A DNA stretch of 64,000 nucleotides from Pseudomonas sp. H9 (GCF_004353925.1 NZ_SMOK01000044.1:1-64000); one strand, 5' to 3'; positions 47,101 to 57,226 are shown, counted from the stretch's first letter. The notes: generated by a model from the sequence alone, not told the origin. Numbers and translations: made by a program.

Positions 47101-47880
47101 ATGATACAGATCGATGCCCTGCGCGCTTTCACCGACAACTACATCTGGTTGTTACAAGACACTGCCAACCAGCGTTGTGCGGTGGTCGACCCGGGCGATG
47201 CAGCACCGGTGCTGACATGGCTGGCCGCTCACCCAGGCTGGCAACTGAGCGACATTCTGATCACCCACCACCATCACGACCATGTGGGCGGTGTCGAAGC
47301 CTTGAAAAAAGCCACCGGTGCGCGAGTCTGCGGCCCGGCCAACGAACGCATCCCCGGCCGCGACCTGGCGCTGGACGACAACGCCCGCGTCAACGTCCTG
47401 GGCCTGGATTTCCAGGTGCTTGCTGTGCCCGGCCATACACTGGGTCACATTGCTTATTATTGCGGGCAAACTGCCACTCCGCTGCTGTTCTGTGGCGACA
47501 CCTTGTTTGCAGCAGGTTGTGGGCGCTTGTTCGAGGGTACCGCCGAGCAAATGCATCATTCGCTACAGCGTCTGGCCGCCCTGCCGGCGCAGACTTTGGT
47601 GTACTGCACCCATGAATACACCCTGAGCAACCTGCGTTTTGCCAAGGCAGTGGAACCCGAAAACCAGCACATTGCCCAACGCTTTGACGACGTTACCCGC
47701 CTGCGCGCGCAAGATCGCATCACGTTGCCATCATCTCTGGCACTGGAAAAACTCACCAACCCCTTTCTGCGCACCGCCGAAACATCCGTTAAAGAAAAAT
47801 TAGACGAACGGAACCCCCTGATAAACCCTACGCAAAGTGCTGTTTTTGCTGGACTACGCGCTTGGAAGGACAACTTCTAA
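47101..47880 (+). CDS. gloB: hydroxyacylglutathione hydrolase (glyoxalase II)
   Basis: This is a 259-residue metallo-beta-lactamase fold enzyme. The metal-binding ITHHHHDHVGGVEAL, PGHTLGHIAYYC, FCGDTLFAAGCGR and YCTHEYTLSNLRFA motifs are all present, with the glutathione-binding C-terminal helices (ERNPLINPT). It hydrolyses S-lactoylglutathione to lactate and glutathione, finishing methylglyoxal detoxification. Confidence 0.95.
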   Translation: MIQIDALRAFTDNYIWLLQDTANQRCAVVDPGDAAPVLTWLAAHPGWQLSDILITHHHHDHVGGVEALKKATGARVCGPANERIPGRDLALDDNARVNVLGLDFQVLAVPGHTLGHIAYYCGQTATPLLFCGDTLFAAGCGRLFEGTAEQMHHSLQRLAALPAQTLVYCTHEYTLSNLRFAKAVEPENQHIAQRFDDVTRLRAQDRITLPSSLALEKLTNPFLRTAETSVKEKLDERNPLINPTQSAVFAGLRAWKDNF

Positions 47881-47979
47881 ACAGCCGCTGCTAGGGCCCA
47901 AAAGTTCTCAAAGGTTGACCACAGGGGGGCTGCTTTCTAGAATCGCCCGACATTTTTGCCCGGAACTTTGTCCCCGCCA

Positions 47980-49401
47980 ATGTCGTCGAATAGCCGCAGA
48001 ACCTTCAATTCCGTCGCCCTGACGCGCCTGGCCCAAGCCAGTGCGCTGGCCCTGGCCGCCACCTTGGTGGGCTGCCAGAGCACCCGTCAGCTCGACGAAT
48101 CCGAGAGCGTTCGCGCGCATAACTACCAGGCGCGGATGAAGCAAAAACCGGTCTTCGTCCCGGTCAAGCAAGCCGAGCAAGAGCCCCAGGATGTCTGGGA
48201 ACGCATGCGTCAGGGCTTCGCCTTGCAAGACGACATGGCAGTCAACCCGCGCATCGAACAGCAACGCCTGTGGTTCGCCAGCAACCCCTCGTTCCTGGAA
48301 ACCGCCGGCGACCGTGGCAGCCTGTACATCCACTACATCGTCGAGCGTCTCGAAGAGCGCAACATGCCGCTGGAACTGGCCTTGTTGCCGGCCATCGAAA
48401 GCGCCTACAACCCCATGGCCTATTCCCGGGCCCATGCGGTAGGCCTGTGGCAGTTCATTCCGTCTACCGGTCGCCACTTCAACCTGCGTCAAACCCGCTT
48501 CTACGATGGTCGCCGTGACATCACCGCCTCGACCAACGCTGCGCTGAACTACCTCAGCCGCCTGCACGACATGTTCAACGGCGACTGGTTGCTCGCCCTG
48601 GCGGCCTACAACGCCGGTGAAGGCACGGTCAGCCGGGCCATCGAGCGCAACGAACGCCTCGGCCTGCCAACCGACTACTGGAACCTGCCACTGCCGCAGG
48701 AAACCCGCGACTACGTGCCCAAGCTGCTGGCGCTGTCGCAGGTGGTCATGACCCCGCAAGCCTATGGGGTGAACCTCAACCCGATCGCCAACGAACCCTA
48801 CTTCGAAGCTGTCGCCATCAAAGACCGCCTCGACCTGTCGCGCGTTGCCGAACTGGCCGAAATCGACGAAGACGAACTGTTCCAACTCAACCCCGCGTTC
48901 AAAAAGCGCATGACGGTCGACGGCCCGAAACAGCTGCTGGTGCCCACTGCCAAGGCGCAAATGCTGACCGCCAGCCTGTCGAACATGAAGCCTGAAGAGC
49001 TGCTGTCGTTGCAGCCGAAAAAGGCCGTCTTCGAAGCCGCCCTGGCCGAGGCCACACCGCGCACGACGGCCACCCGCAACAGCCGTTACCGGGTCAAGCG
49101 TGGCGATAGCCTGGGCAGCATTGCCAAGGCTAACAAGGTCAGCGTCAAAGACCTGCAACGCTGGAACAAGCTTTCCGGCCATAACCTCAAGGCTGGCCAG
49201 ACACTGGTGATGCAAAGCACTCAGCCAGTGCAGGGCAAGAACCAGAAGAAATCCACTCAGTACAAAGTTCGTAAAGGCGACTCGCTGTACCTGGTTGCCA
49301 AGCGTTTCAATGTCGAGATGCAACACCTCAAGCGCTGGAATCCGCGCAGCGGCCACGCTCTCAAACCCGGCCAGACCCTGACCGTCTACCTGCCGCATTA
49401 A
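47980..49401 (+). CDS. mltD: membrane-bound lytic murein transglycosylase D
   Basis: This lipoprotein of about 473 residues has a signal sequence ending in a lipobox (T-L-V-G-C). An SLT domain carries catalytic Glu140 (LPAIESAYNPMAYSRAHAVGLWQFIPSTG), and two LysM domains lie at the C-terminus (RYRVKRGDSLGSIAKANKVSVKDLQRWN and YKVRKGDSLYLVAKRFNVEMQHLKRWN). It cleaves peptidoglycan glycan strands from the inner face of the outer membrane, giving 1,6-anhydroMurNAc ends. ATG 47980 is chosen over TTG 47956. It follows gloB, as in most gammaproteobacteria. Confidence 0.94.
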   Translation: MSSNSRRTFNSVALTRLAQASALALAATLVGCQSTRQLDESESVRAHNYQARMKQKPVFVPVKQAEQEPQDVWERMRQGFALQDDMAVNPRIEQQRLWFASNPSFLETAGDRGSLYIHYIVERLEERNMPLELALLPAIESAYNPMAYSRAHAVGLWQFIPSTGRHFNLRQTRFYDGRRDITASTNAALNYLSRLHDMFNGDWLLALAAYNAGEGTVSRAIERNERLGLPTDYWNLPLPQETRDYVPKLLALSQVVMTPQAYGVNLNPIANEPYFEAVAIKDRLDLSRVAELAEIDEDELFQLNPAFKKRMTVDGPKQLLVPTAKAQMLTASLSNMKPEELLSLQPKKAVFEAALAEATPRTTATRNSRYRVKRGDSLGSIAKANKVSVKDLQRWNKLSGHNLKAGQTLVMQSTQPVQGKNQKKSTQYKVRKGDSLYLVAKRFNVEMQHLKRWNPRSGHALKPGQTLTVYLPH

Positions 49402-49462
49402 GCATCAGGCTTCATCGGAAGCCACAGTCGAGACACAAGCAACTGTCTTGCAGTGCTTAACT

Positions 49463-49627
49463 CGAAGTGACCATTGACCATGAAGCCAGCTCCCGGTGGG
49501 AGCTGGCTTGCCCTGCGATCTGGCGCGAAGCGGCAGCAATTCAGTCGCCTCGGTATGTCAGCTGCCTTGCAAGCAGCTGTTTTTACGGCCGCTGCGCAGC
49601 TGATCGCGGGGCAAGCCCGCTCCTACC
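49463..49627 (-). repeat. 165-bp dispersed repeat, copy 2 (inverted)
   Basis: The reverse complement matches 27121-27286 almost base for base across the unit, including the REP-like GCGGGGCAAGCCCGCTCC end and the CCAGCTCCC/GGGAGCTGG hairpin. It occupies the mltD-to-yejA gap (49402-49719), which holds no gene. Confidence 0.88.
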
Positions 49628-49719
49628 CGAGTCATCCCTGCATCCGGTCTTTTTCCAGTCCATACAAGCTGTTACTGTAGCCGCAACAAAGCCCAAGCCG
49701 CCTGGATCGGATCGCCGAC

Positions 49720-51552
49720 TTGATACGTCCCCTCCTGTTGCTGACATTCAGCCTGGCCTTGAGCTTTCCTGCGGGCGCCACAATCAGCGAAAGCCACGGT
49801 TACGCCCAGTTCGGCACGCTCAAGTACCCAGCTACATTCACCCACTTCGACTGGGTCAATCCGCAAGCGCCCAAGGGCGGTACCTTGCGCGCCATGGCAT
49901 TCGGCACGTTCGACACCCTTAACCCCTACACATTCAAAGGCTCAAGCCCGGTCACTACCCCAAACTTCCTGCAGTACGGGGTCACCGAGCTCAATGAACC
50001 GCTGATGGTCGGCACCGGTCAGTACGACCCGTCAGGCGACGAGCCCACTTCCAGCTATGGCCTGATTGCCCGCTCAGTGGAGTACAGCGAAGACCGCAGC
50101 TGGGTGGTGTTCAATCTGCGCGAAGAAGCCCGTTTTCATGACGGTCAGCCGATCACCGCCAACGATGTGGCGTTTTCCTACCGCACCCTGCTCAAGGAAG
50201 GGCACCCGATCTATCGAACCAACCTGCAGGAAGTGAAGCGGGTCGACATCCTTAACCCGCGGAGCATCCGCTTCGTGTTCAAGCGCGCCGGCAATCCACT
50301 GCTGATCCTGCGTCTGGGTGAAATGCCGGTGCTGCCAGCCCATTACTGGAAAGGTCGAGACTTCAAAGCCACCACCTTCGAACCCCCGCTGGGCAGCGGC
50401 CCTTACCGCATCACCCAAGTCCAGCCGGGACGGCGCCTGGTGTTTGAACGGGTCAAGGATTACTGGGGCAAAGACCTGGCCGTCAACCGCGGCAAATATA
50501 ACTTCGCCCGGGTCGAGTACGAGTTCTACCGCGACAGCGCCGTGGCCTTCGAAGCGTTCAAGGCCGGCGAGTTCGACATCTATATCGAACATCAGGCCAA
50601 GAACTGGGCCAACGGTTACAACTTCCCGGCCGTGCGACGTGGCCAAGTGATCAAGGCGCAAATCCCGCACAAGATCCCCACCCAAACCCAAGGGCTGTTC
50701 ATGAACACCCGCCGGGCCACCTTCAGCGATGCACGGGTGCGCCAGGCGCTGGGCTTGATGCTGGATTTTGAATGGACCAACCGCGCCCTGTTCAGCAGCG
50801 CCTATCGCCGTGCAACCAGCTTCTACCCCAACAGTGAGTTCGCTGCCAAAGGCCAGCCTGTCGGCAAAGAATGGCTGCTGCTGGCGCCGTATCGGGACCA
50901 ATTGCCGCCCGCCCTGTTCACCGAGCCGTACAAGGTCAGCCACACCGATGGGCGCGGCATCAACCGCCAGACCCTGCGCAAAGCCCTCGGCCTGCTGGCC
51001 CAGGCCGGTTGGAAGCTCAATGGCCAGCGTCTAGTCGACAGCCAGGGCAATCCAATGAAACTGGAGCTGCTGCTGGTGAACCCCAACCTTGAGCGGATCC
51101 TGCAACCTTACGTCGAGAACCTTGCCAGTATCGGCATCGATGCGCGCTTGCGCACCGTGGACCGGGCCCAGTACAAACAACGCCTGGACCAGTTCGATTT
51201 CGACATGATTCTGATGACCCTGAACCAGACCCTCAGCCCCGGCCTTGAACAGTGGTTGTACTTTCACTCAAGCCAAGCCTCGACCAAAGGCAGCAAGAAC
51301 TATGCTGGCGTCAAAGACCCGATTGTCGATCACCTGCTCGACACCCTGCTGGCCGCCAACAGCCGCGATGAACAAGTGGCAGCGGCGCGGGCTCTGGACC
51401 GGGTATTGCTGTGGCACTACTACATGATTCCCAACTGGTACCTGGACAACCATCGCCTGGCTTACCGCAACCGGTTCGCCTTCGTCACCACGCCGCCCTA
51501 TACCCTGGGGCTCAACAGCTGGTGGATAAAGCCTTCGGAGAATGCCCAATGA
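49720..51552 (+). CDS. peptide ABC transporter substrate-binding protein, YejA-like (first copy)
   Basis: This is a 610-residue SBP_bac_5 family periplasmic protein. A signal peptide (residues 1-20, LLLLTFSLALSFPAGA) precedes FGTLKYPATFTHFDWVNPQAPKGGTLR. The start is TTG at 49720, the only one that keeps the signal peptide. It is related to YejA, which binds peptides and microcin C in E. coli. The gene overlaps the next binding-protein gene (ATGA), and the two proteins share repeated motifs (DYWGKDLAVNRG, DFEWTN). Confidence 0.88.
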   Translation: MIRPLLLLTFSLALSFPAGATISESHGYAQFGTLKYPATFTHFDWVNPQAPKGGTLRAMAFGTFDTLNPYTFKGSSPVTTPNFLQYGVTELNEPLMVGTGQYDPSGDEPTSSYGLIARSVEYSEDRSWVVFNLREEARFHDGQPITANDVAFSYRTLLKEGHPIYRTNLQEVKRVDILNPRSIRFVFKRAGNPLLILRLGEMPVLPAHYWKGRDFKATTFEPPLGSGPYRITQVQPGRRLVFERVKDYWGKDLAVNRGKYNFARVEYEFYRDSAVAFEAFKAGEFDIYIEHQAKNWANGYNFPAVRRGQVIKAQIPHKIPTQTQGLFMNTRRATFSDARVRQALGLMLDFEWTNRALFSSAYRRATSFYPNSEFAAKGQPVGKEWLLLAPYRDQLPPALFTEPYKVSHTDGRGINRQTLRKALGLLAQAGWKLNGQRLVDSQGNPMKLELLLVNPNLERILQPYVENLASIGIDARLRTVDRAQYKQRLDQFDFDMILMTLNQTLSPGLEQWLYFHSSQASTKGSKNYAGVKDPIVDHLLDTLLAANSRDEQVAAARALDRVLLWHYYMIPNWYLDNHRLAYRNRFAFVTTPPYTLGLNSWWIKPSENAQ

Positions 51553-53402
51553 TGTCACTGCCCGGCCTGCGCTTGAAGGCCTGCGCCCTGCTGCTGGCCT
51601 GCTTCAGTTTCCAGGCACTGGCCGCCCCGCAACACGCACTCACCCTGTATGACGAAGCACCGAAATACCCGGCCGATTTCAAGCACTTTGAGTATGTCAA
51701 TCCGGACGCGCCCAAAGGCGGTACCTTCCGCCAGGCCGGCTTCGGCAGCTTCGACAGCCTCAACCCGTTCATCAACAAGGGCGTGCCGGCCGATGACATC
51801 GGCCTGATCTACGACACGCTGATGACCCAAAGCCTCGACGAGCCGTTCACCGAGTACGGGCTGGTGGCCGGCAAGATCGAAAAGGCACCGGACAACAGCT
51901 GGGTGCGCTTCTACCTGCGCCCCGAAGCGCGCTTTCATGACGGCCATCCGATACACGCCGAAGACGTGGTGTTCACCTTCAACACCCTGATCAAAAGTGG
52001 CGCGCCGCTGTTTCGTAATTACTACGCCGATGTCGCCGAGGTCATCGCCGAAGACCCGCAGCGCGTGCTGTTCAAGTTCAAGCACAGCAACAACCGTGAG
52101 CTGCCGCTGATCCTCGGGCAACTGCCGGTGCTACCCAAGCATTGGTGGGAAAGCCGTGAGTTCACCAAAGGCAACCTGGAGATCCCGCTGGGCAGTGGCC
52201 CGTACAAGGTTGCCGATGTGAAGGCGGGCCGATCGATCCGCTACGAGCGGGTCAAGGACTACTGGGGCAAAGACCTCGCGGTCAACCGTGGTTTCTATAA
52301 CTTCGATGTGATGACCACCGACTATTACCGTGACAGCTCGGTTGCCCTTGAAGCGTTGAAGGCCGGCCAGTTCGACTACCGCCTGGAAACCGCCGCCAAG
52401 AGCTGGGCCACAGCCTACGACGTACCCGCTGTACGCCAGAAGCGCCTGATCATGGAAGAGCTACCCAACGGCAACCCGACTGGCATGCAAGGCTTTGTGT
52501 TCAACATCCGCCGCCCGGTGTTCCAGGACGTGCGGGTGCGCGAAGCGCTGAGCCTGCTGCTCGACTTCGAATGGACCAACAAACAACTGTTCAACGGCGC
52601 CTACACCCGCACTGGCAGTTACTTCGAAAACTCCGAGATGGCCGCCCGCGGTTTGCCCGATGCTGCCGAGCTGAAGATTCTCGAGCCGCTGCGCGGCAAG
52701 ATCCCCGACCAGGTCTTCACCCAGGCCTTCAGCAATCCAGTGACCGATGGCAGCGGCATGATCCGCGAGCAGCAACGCAAAGCCTACAAACTGCTGCAGG
52801 ACGCTGGCTGGCGTATTGTTGACGACAAGATGGTCGACACCCAGGGCAAACCGGTGTCCATCGAGTTCCTGCTGGCGCAGACCGAATTCGAACGCATCCT
52901 GCTACCGTTCAAACGCAATCTGGCAGACCTTGGCATCGACCTGGTGATTCGCCGGGTGGATGTCTCCCAGTACATCAACCGCCTGCGCTCGCGTGATTTC
53001 GACATGATCGTCGGCGGCTATCCACAATCCAACTCACCCGGTAACGAGCAGCGCGAGTTCTGGCAGAGCGCTGCGGCCGACAATCCCGGCAGCCGCAACT
53101 TTATCGGCCTCAAAGACCCGGCCATCGACACCCTGGTCGAAGGCCTGATCAATGCCGACTCCCGGCAGAGCCTGATCGAGCACAGCCGCGCCCTGGACCG
53201 TGTGCTGCAGTGGGGCTACTACGTCATTCCCAACTGGCACATCAAGACCTGGCGGGTGGCGTACTGGAACCATATCGGTCATCCGAAGGTTTCACCCAAG
53301 TACGACATCGGCATCAACACCTGGTGGATCAAGCCGGATGTCGAACCGTCCACACCGATGAACCCTGCGCCAGAAGCGCCACCGACGGAAGGGACGCACT
53401 AG
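51549..53402 (+). CDS. yejA: peptide ABC transporter substrate-binding protein, YejA-like (second copy)
   Basis: This SBP_bac_5 protein of about 617 residues has an N-terminal signal peptide (LRLKACALLLACFSFQALA). It shares YVNPDAPKGGTFRQAGFGSFDSLNPF, RYERVKDYWGKDLAVNRGFYNF and VRVREALSLLLDFEWTNKQLF with the preceding protein and with YejA. Being next to the permease genes, it is the likelier principal binding protein. The start at 51549 overlaps the previous stop, so the pair is translationally coupled. Confidence 0.9.
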   Translation: MMSLPGLRLKACALLLACFSFQALAAPQHALTLYDEAPKYPADFKHFEYVNPDAPKGGTFRQAGFGSFDSLNPFINKGVPADDIGLIYDTLMTQSLDEPFTEYGLVAGKIEKAPDNSWVRFYLRPEARFHDGHPIHAEDVVFTFNTLIKSGAPLFRNYYADVAEVIAEDPQRVLFKFKHSNNRELPLILGQLPVLPKHWWESREFTKGNLEIPLGSGPYKVADVKAGRSIRYERVKDYWGKDLAVNRGFYNFDVMTTDYYRDSSVALEALKAGQFDYRLETAAKSWATAYDVPAVRQKRLIMEELPNGNPTGMQGFVFNIRRPVFQDVRVREALSLLLDFEWTNKQLFNGAYTRTGSYFENSEMAARGLPDAAELKILEPLRGKIPDQVFTQAFSNPVTDGSGMIREQQRKAYKLLQDAGWRIVDDKMVDTQGKPVSIEFLLAQTEFERILLPFKRNLADLGIDLVIRRVDVSQYINRLRSRDFDMIVGGYPQSNSPGNEQREFWQSAAADNPGSRNFIGLKDPAIDTLVEGLINADSRQSLIEHSRALDRVLQWGYYVIPNWHIKTWRVAYWNHIGHPKVSPKYDIGINTWWIKPDVEPSTPMNPAPEAPPTEGTH

Positions 53403-53403
53403 T

Positions 53404-54477
53404 ATGCTGGCCTACATCTTTCGGCGTTTGCTGCTGATCATCCCGACCTTGCTGGGCATCCTGATCATCAACTTCGTCATCATCCAGGCCGCGCCGGGTG
53501 GCCCGGTCGAGCAGATGATCGCCAAGCTCGAGGGCTTCGAGGGCGCTACCAGCCGCATTGCCGGTGGCGGCGCCGAGGTTTCGGTCGCCGGTTCCAATTA
53601 CCGTGGCGCCCAGGGGCTGGACCCAGCCCTGATCCAAGAAATCGAAAAAATGTACGGTTTCGACAAATCGGCACCGGAACGCCTGTGGATCATGATCAAG
53701 AACTACGCCCAGCTCGATTTTGGCGACAGCTTCTTCCGCGATGCCAAGGTCATCGACCTGATCATCGAAAAGATGCCGGTGTCGATCTCGCTGGGGCTAT
53801 GGAGCACGCTGATCATGTACTTGGTGTCGATCCCCCTGGGGATCGCCAAGGCCACGCGCCACGGCAGCCATTTCGATGTCTGGACCAGCTCGGCAATCAT
53901 TGTCGGCTACGCGATCCCGGCGTTTCTGTTCGCCATTTTGCTGATCGTGGTGTTCGCTGGCGGTAGCTACCTCGACTGGTTCCCGCTGCGCGGCTTGACC
54001 TCGAACAACTTCGACGAACTGAGCACGACGGGCAAGATCCTCGATTACTTCTGGCACCTGGTACTGCCGGTGACCGCCCTGGTGATCGGCAACTTTGCCA
54101 CCATGACCTTGCTGACCAAGAACAGCTTCCTCGACGAGATCAACAAACAGTACGTGGTCACCGCCAAAGCCAAAGGCTTGAGCCCTAACCGGGTGCTTTA
54201 TGGCCATGTATTCCGCAATGCCATGCTGCTGGTAATCGCTGGATTTCCCTCCGCCTTCATTGGCATTTTCTTCACCGGCTCGCTGTTGATCGAGGTGATT
54301 TTCTCCCTCGACGGGTTGGGCCTGATGAGCTTTGAAGCGGCAATAAACCGTGACTACCCGGTAGTCTTCGGCACCCTGTTCATCTTCACCCTGCTGGGCC
54401 TGGTGGTGAAACTGATCGGTGACCTGACCTACACCCTGGTCGACCCGCGTATCGACTTCGACAGCCGGGAGCATTGA
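53404..54477 (+). CDS. yejB: peptide ABC transporter permease, YejB-like
   Basis: This is a 357-residue inner-membrane permease with about six helices. It has the EAA-like cytoplasmic loop (YVVTAKAKGLSPNRVLYGHVFRNAMLLVIAGFP) and an N-terminal dipeptide-permease start (MLAYIFRRLLLIIPTLLGILIINFVIIQAAPGGPVEQ). It is one base after the second binding-protein gene. It forms a heterodimer with the YejE-type permease. Confidence 0.93.
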   Translation: MLAYIFRRLLLIIPTLLGILIINFVIIQAAPGGPVEQMIAKLEGFEGATSRIAGGGAEVSVAGSNYRGAQGLDPALIQEIEKMYGFDKSAPERLWIMIKNYAQLDFGDSFFRDAKVIDLIIEKMPVSISLGLWSTLIMYLVSIPLGIAKATRHGSHFDVWTSSAIIVGYAIPAFLFAILLIVVFAGGSYLDWFPLRGLTSNNFDELSTTGKILDYFWHLVLPVTALVIGNFATMTLLTKNSFLDEINKQYVVTAKAKGLSPNRVLYGHVFRNAMLLVIAGFPSAFIGIFFTGSLLIEVIFSLDGLGLMSFEAAINRDYPVVFGTLFIFTLLGLVVKLIGDLTYTLVDPRIDFDSREH

Positions 54478-54478
54478 G

Positions 54479-55498
54479 ATGAACCTGTCCCCTCTCAACC
54501 GTCGACGCTTCGAGCGTTTCAAAGCCAACCGCCGAGGCTGGTGGTCGCTGTGGCTGTTCCTGATCCTGTTCGGCCTGAGCCTGGGCGCCGAACTGATCGC
54601 CAACGACAAACCTCTGGCCGTGCGCTACGACAGCGAATGGTATTTCCCGGCCTTCAAGCGCTACCCGGAAACCACTTTCGGCGGCGAATTCCCACTGGAG
54701 GCCAACTACAAGAGCCCCTACATCCGCGAGCTGCTGGCCGCCAAGGACAGCTGGGTGTTATGGGCACCGATCCCGTTCAGCTACCAGAGCATCAACTACG
54801 ACCTCAAGGTACCTGCCCCCGCGCCACCTTCGGCACAGAACTGGTTAGGTACCGACGACCAAGGCCGTGACGTGCTCGCGCGAGTGATCTACGGATTTCG
54901 CATCTCAGTGCTGTTCGCCCTGACCCTGACCATTCTCAGTTCGATCATTGGCGTGGTTGCAGGTGCCTTGCAGGGCTTCTATGGCGGCTGGGTCGACTTG
55001 GCCGGGCAACGCTTCCTGGAAATCTGGTCGGGCCTGCCGGTGCTCTACCTGCTGATCATTCTCGCCAGCTTTGTGCAACCGAATTTCTGGTGGCTGCTGG
55101 GGATCATGCTGCTGTTTTCCTGGATGAGCCTGGTGGATGTGGTGCGCGCCGAGTTTCTGCGCGGTCGCAACTTGGAGTATGTCCGCGCTGCGCGCGCCCT
55201 GGGCATGCAAAACGGCCCGATCATGTTCCGCCATATCCTGCCCAATGCCATGATCTCGACCATGACTTTCATGCCGTTCATCCTGACCGGCGCCATTGGC
55301 ACCTTGACCGCCCTGGACTTCCTCGGCTTCGGCCTGCCACCTGGCGCGCCTTCACTGGGTGAGCTGGTGGCGCAGGGTAAGTCCAACCTGCAGGCACCTT
55401 GGCTTGGCATCAGTGCCTTCGCCGTACTGGCGTTGATGCTCAGCCTGTTGGTATTCATTGGCGAATCGGCCCGCGATGCCTTCGACCCGAGGAAATAA
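54479..55498 (+). CDS. yejE: peptide ABC transporter permease, YejE-like
   Basis: This 339-residue permease has a long periplasmic loop after helix 1 (YPETTFGGEFPLEANYKSPYIRELL), which is typical of YejE. The EAA region is YVRAARALGMQNGPIMFRHILPNAMI and the C-terminal helices are FLGFGLPPGAPSLGELV. It directly follows yejB by 1 bp. Confidence 0.93.
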   Translation: MNLSPLNRRRFERFKANRRGWWSLWLFLILFGLSLGAELIANDKPLAVRYDSEWYFPAFKRYPETTFGGEFPLEANYKSPYIRELLAAKDSWVLWAPIPFSYQSINYDLKVPAPAPPSAQNWLGTDDQGRDVLARVIYGFRISVLFALTLTILSSIIGVVAGALQGFYGGWVDLAGQRFLEIWSGLPVLYLLIILASFVQPNFWWLLGIMLLFSWMSLVDVVRAEFLRGRNLEYVRAARALGMQNGPIMFRHILPNAMISTMTFMPFILTGAIGTLTALDFLGFGLPPGAPSLGELVAQGKSNLQAPWLGISAFAVLALMLSLLVFIGESARDAFDPRK

Positions 55499-55499
55499 C

Positions 55500-57107
55500 A
55501 TGAGCAATCCAACCTTGATCGAAGTGCGTGACCTGTCTGTCGAATTCATTACCGGCGAGCAGACCCAACGCGTAGTCGAAGGCATCAGCTTCGATATTCG
55601 CCGCGGCGAGACCTTGGCGCTGGTGGGCGAAAGTGGCTCGGGCAAGTCGGTGACTGCCCATTCGATTTTGCGCTTGCTGCCCTACCCGCTGGCGCGCCAC
55701 CCTTCCGGCACCATTCAGTACGAAGGGCGCGACCTGCTGACTCTGGATGAAAAACAGATGCGCCGCATCCGCGGTAACCGCATCGCGATGATCTTCCAGG
55801 AGCCAATGACCTCGCTCAACCCGCTGCACAGCATCGAAAAGCAGATCAACGAGATCCTCCTGTTGCATAAGGGCCTGCGCGGCAAGGAAGCCACTGCACG
55901 CACGCTGGAACTGCTGGAGCTGGTTGGCATACCTGAGCCACAAAAGCGCCTCAAAGCCCTGCCACACGAGCTCTCAGGCGGCCAGCGGCAGCGTGTGATG
56001 ATCGCCATGGCCCTGGCCAACGAGCCAGAATTGCTGATTGCCGACGAGCCGACCACCGCCCTCGATGTCACCGTGCAATTGAAAATCCTCGAGCTGCTCA
56101 AGTCGCTTCAGGCACGCCTGGGCATGGCACTGCTGCTGATCAGCCATGACCTTAACCTGGTCAAACGCATTGCCCACCGGGTATGCGTAATGCAGCGCGG
56201 CTGCATCGTCGAGCAGGCCGACTGCACGACCTTGTTCCAGCATCCGCAACACCCCTACACCCAAATGCTGCTGGGCGCCGAGCCCAGCGGTGGCCCGGCC
56301 GACAACCCGGCCGGCAAGCCGATGCTGGAAGTTCAAGACCTGCGCGTATGGTTCCCGATCAAGAAAGGCCTGTTGCGCCGCACTGTCGATCACGTCAAGG
56401 CGGTGGACGGCATCAATTTCAGCCTGCCCCAGGGCCAGACCCTGGGTATCGTCGGCGAAAGCGGCTCAGGCAAATCCACCCTGGGCCTGGCAATCCTGCG
56501 CCTGCTGGGCAGCCAGGGCGGCATTCGCTTTCAGGGTACTGCACTGGAGGATCTGAACCAGCAACAGGTACGCCCGTTGCGTCGACAGATGCAGGTGGTG
56601 TTCCAAGACCCGTTCGGCAGCCTCAGCCCACGCATGTGCGTCAGCGATATCGTTGGTGAAGGCTTGCGCATTCATCGCATTGGCACGGCAGCAGAACAAG
56701 AACAGGCAATCATCGCAGCCCTGCAGGAGGTCGGCCTGGATCCACAAGCCCGACACCGCTACCCCCATGAGTTTTCCGGTGGCCAGCGACAGCGTATCGC
56801 CATTGCGCGTGCACTGGTGCTCAAACCGGCGCTGATCCTGCTGGATGAGCCCACTTCGGCGCTGGACCGTACTGTGCAACGTCAAGTGGTGGAACTGCTG
56901 CGTTCACTGCAAAGCAAATACAACCTGACCTACCTGTTCATCAGCCACGACCTGGCGGTGGTCAAGGCGCTGAGCCACCAACTGATGGTGGTCAAACAGG
57001 GCAAGGTGGTGGAACAGGGTACGGCAGCGGACATCTTCGCTGCGCCGCAACACACCTATACCCGCCAGTTGCTGGAGGCAGCCTTCCTGGCACCTGTTAC
57101 TCACTGA
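55500..57107 (+). CDS. yejF: peptide ABC transporter dual ATPase, YejF-like
   Basis: This is a 535-residue protein with two ABC ATPase halves. Walker A motifs are GESGSGKSVTAH (near residue 43) and GESGSGKSTLGL, signatures are LSGGQRQRVMIAM and FSGGQRQRIAIAR, and Walker B motifs are LLIADEPTTALD and LILLDEPTSALD. It energises uptake of peptides through YejB/YejE. The last gene of the operon, it is followed by repeats and a terminator. Confidence 0.94.
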   Translation: MSNPTLIEVRDLSVEFITGEQTQRVVEGISFDIRRGETLALVGESGSGKSVTAHSILRLLPYPLARHPSGTIQYEGRDLLTLDEKQMRRIRGNRIAMIFQEPMTSLNPLHSIEKQINEILLLHKGLRGKEATARTLELLELVGIPEPQKRLKALPHELSGGQRQRVMIAMALANEPELLIADEPTTALDVTVQLKILELLKSLQARLGMALLLISHDLNLVKRIAHRVCVMQRGCIVEQADCTTLFQHPQHPYTQMLLGAEPSGGPADNPAGKPMLEVQDLRVWFPIKKGLLRRTVDHVKAVDGINFSLPQGQTLGIVGESGSGKSTLGLAILRLLGSQGGIRFQGTALEDLNQQQVRPLRRQMQVVFQDPFGSLSPRMCVSDIVGEGLRIHRIGTAAEQEQAIIAALQEVGLDPQARHRYPHEFSGGQRQRIAIARALVLKPALILLDEPTSALDRTVQRQVVELLRSLQSKYNLTYLFISHDLAVVKALSHQLMVVKQGKVVEQGTAADIFAAPQHTYTRQLLEAAFLAPVTH

Positions 57108-57138
57108 AGGCTGGACTTGCTGTGGGAGCGGGCTTGCT

Positions 57139-57223
57139 GTGGGAGCGGCGGTGCGGCGACTCGACTTGCCCCGCGATAGCGGTGTATCAGTCACATCATA
57201 TCGCGGGGCAAGCCCGCTCCTAC
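57139..57223 (+). repeat. 85-bp dispersed repeat, copy 2
   Basis: It matches 26953-27037 over the full 85 bp in the same orientation (GTGGGAGCGGCGGTGCGGCG start, GCGGGGCAAGCCCGCTCCTAC end). It is preceded by a partial REP core (57122-57136). It lies between yejF and the terminator. Confidence 0.85.
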
Positions 57224-57226
57224 CAG

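Noticed and set aside
47908..49398. Open frame of 496 codons on the minus strand opposite mltD
   Set aside because: The plus strand encodes a complete MltD with lipobox, SLT and LysM domains. The antisense translation is low-complexity with no domain.
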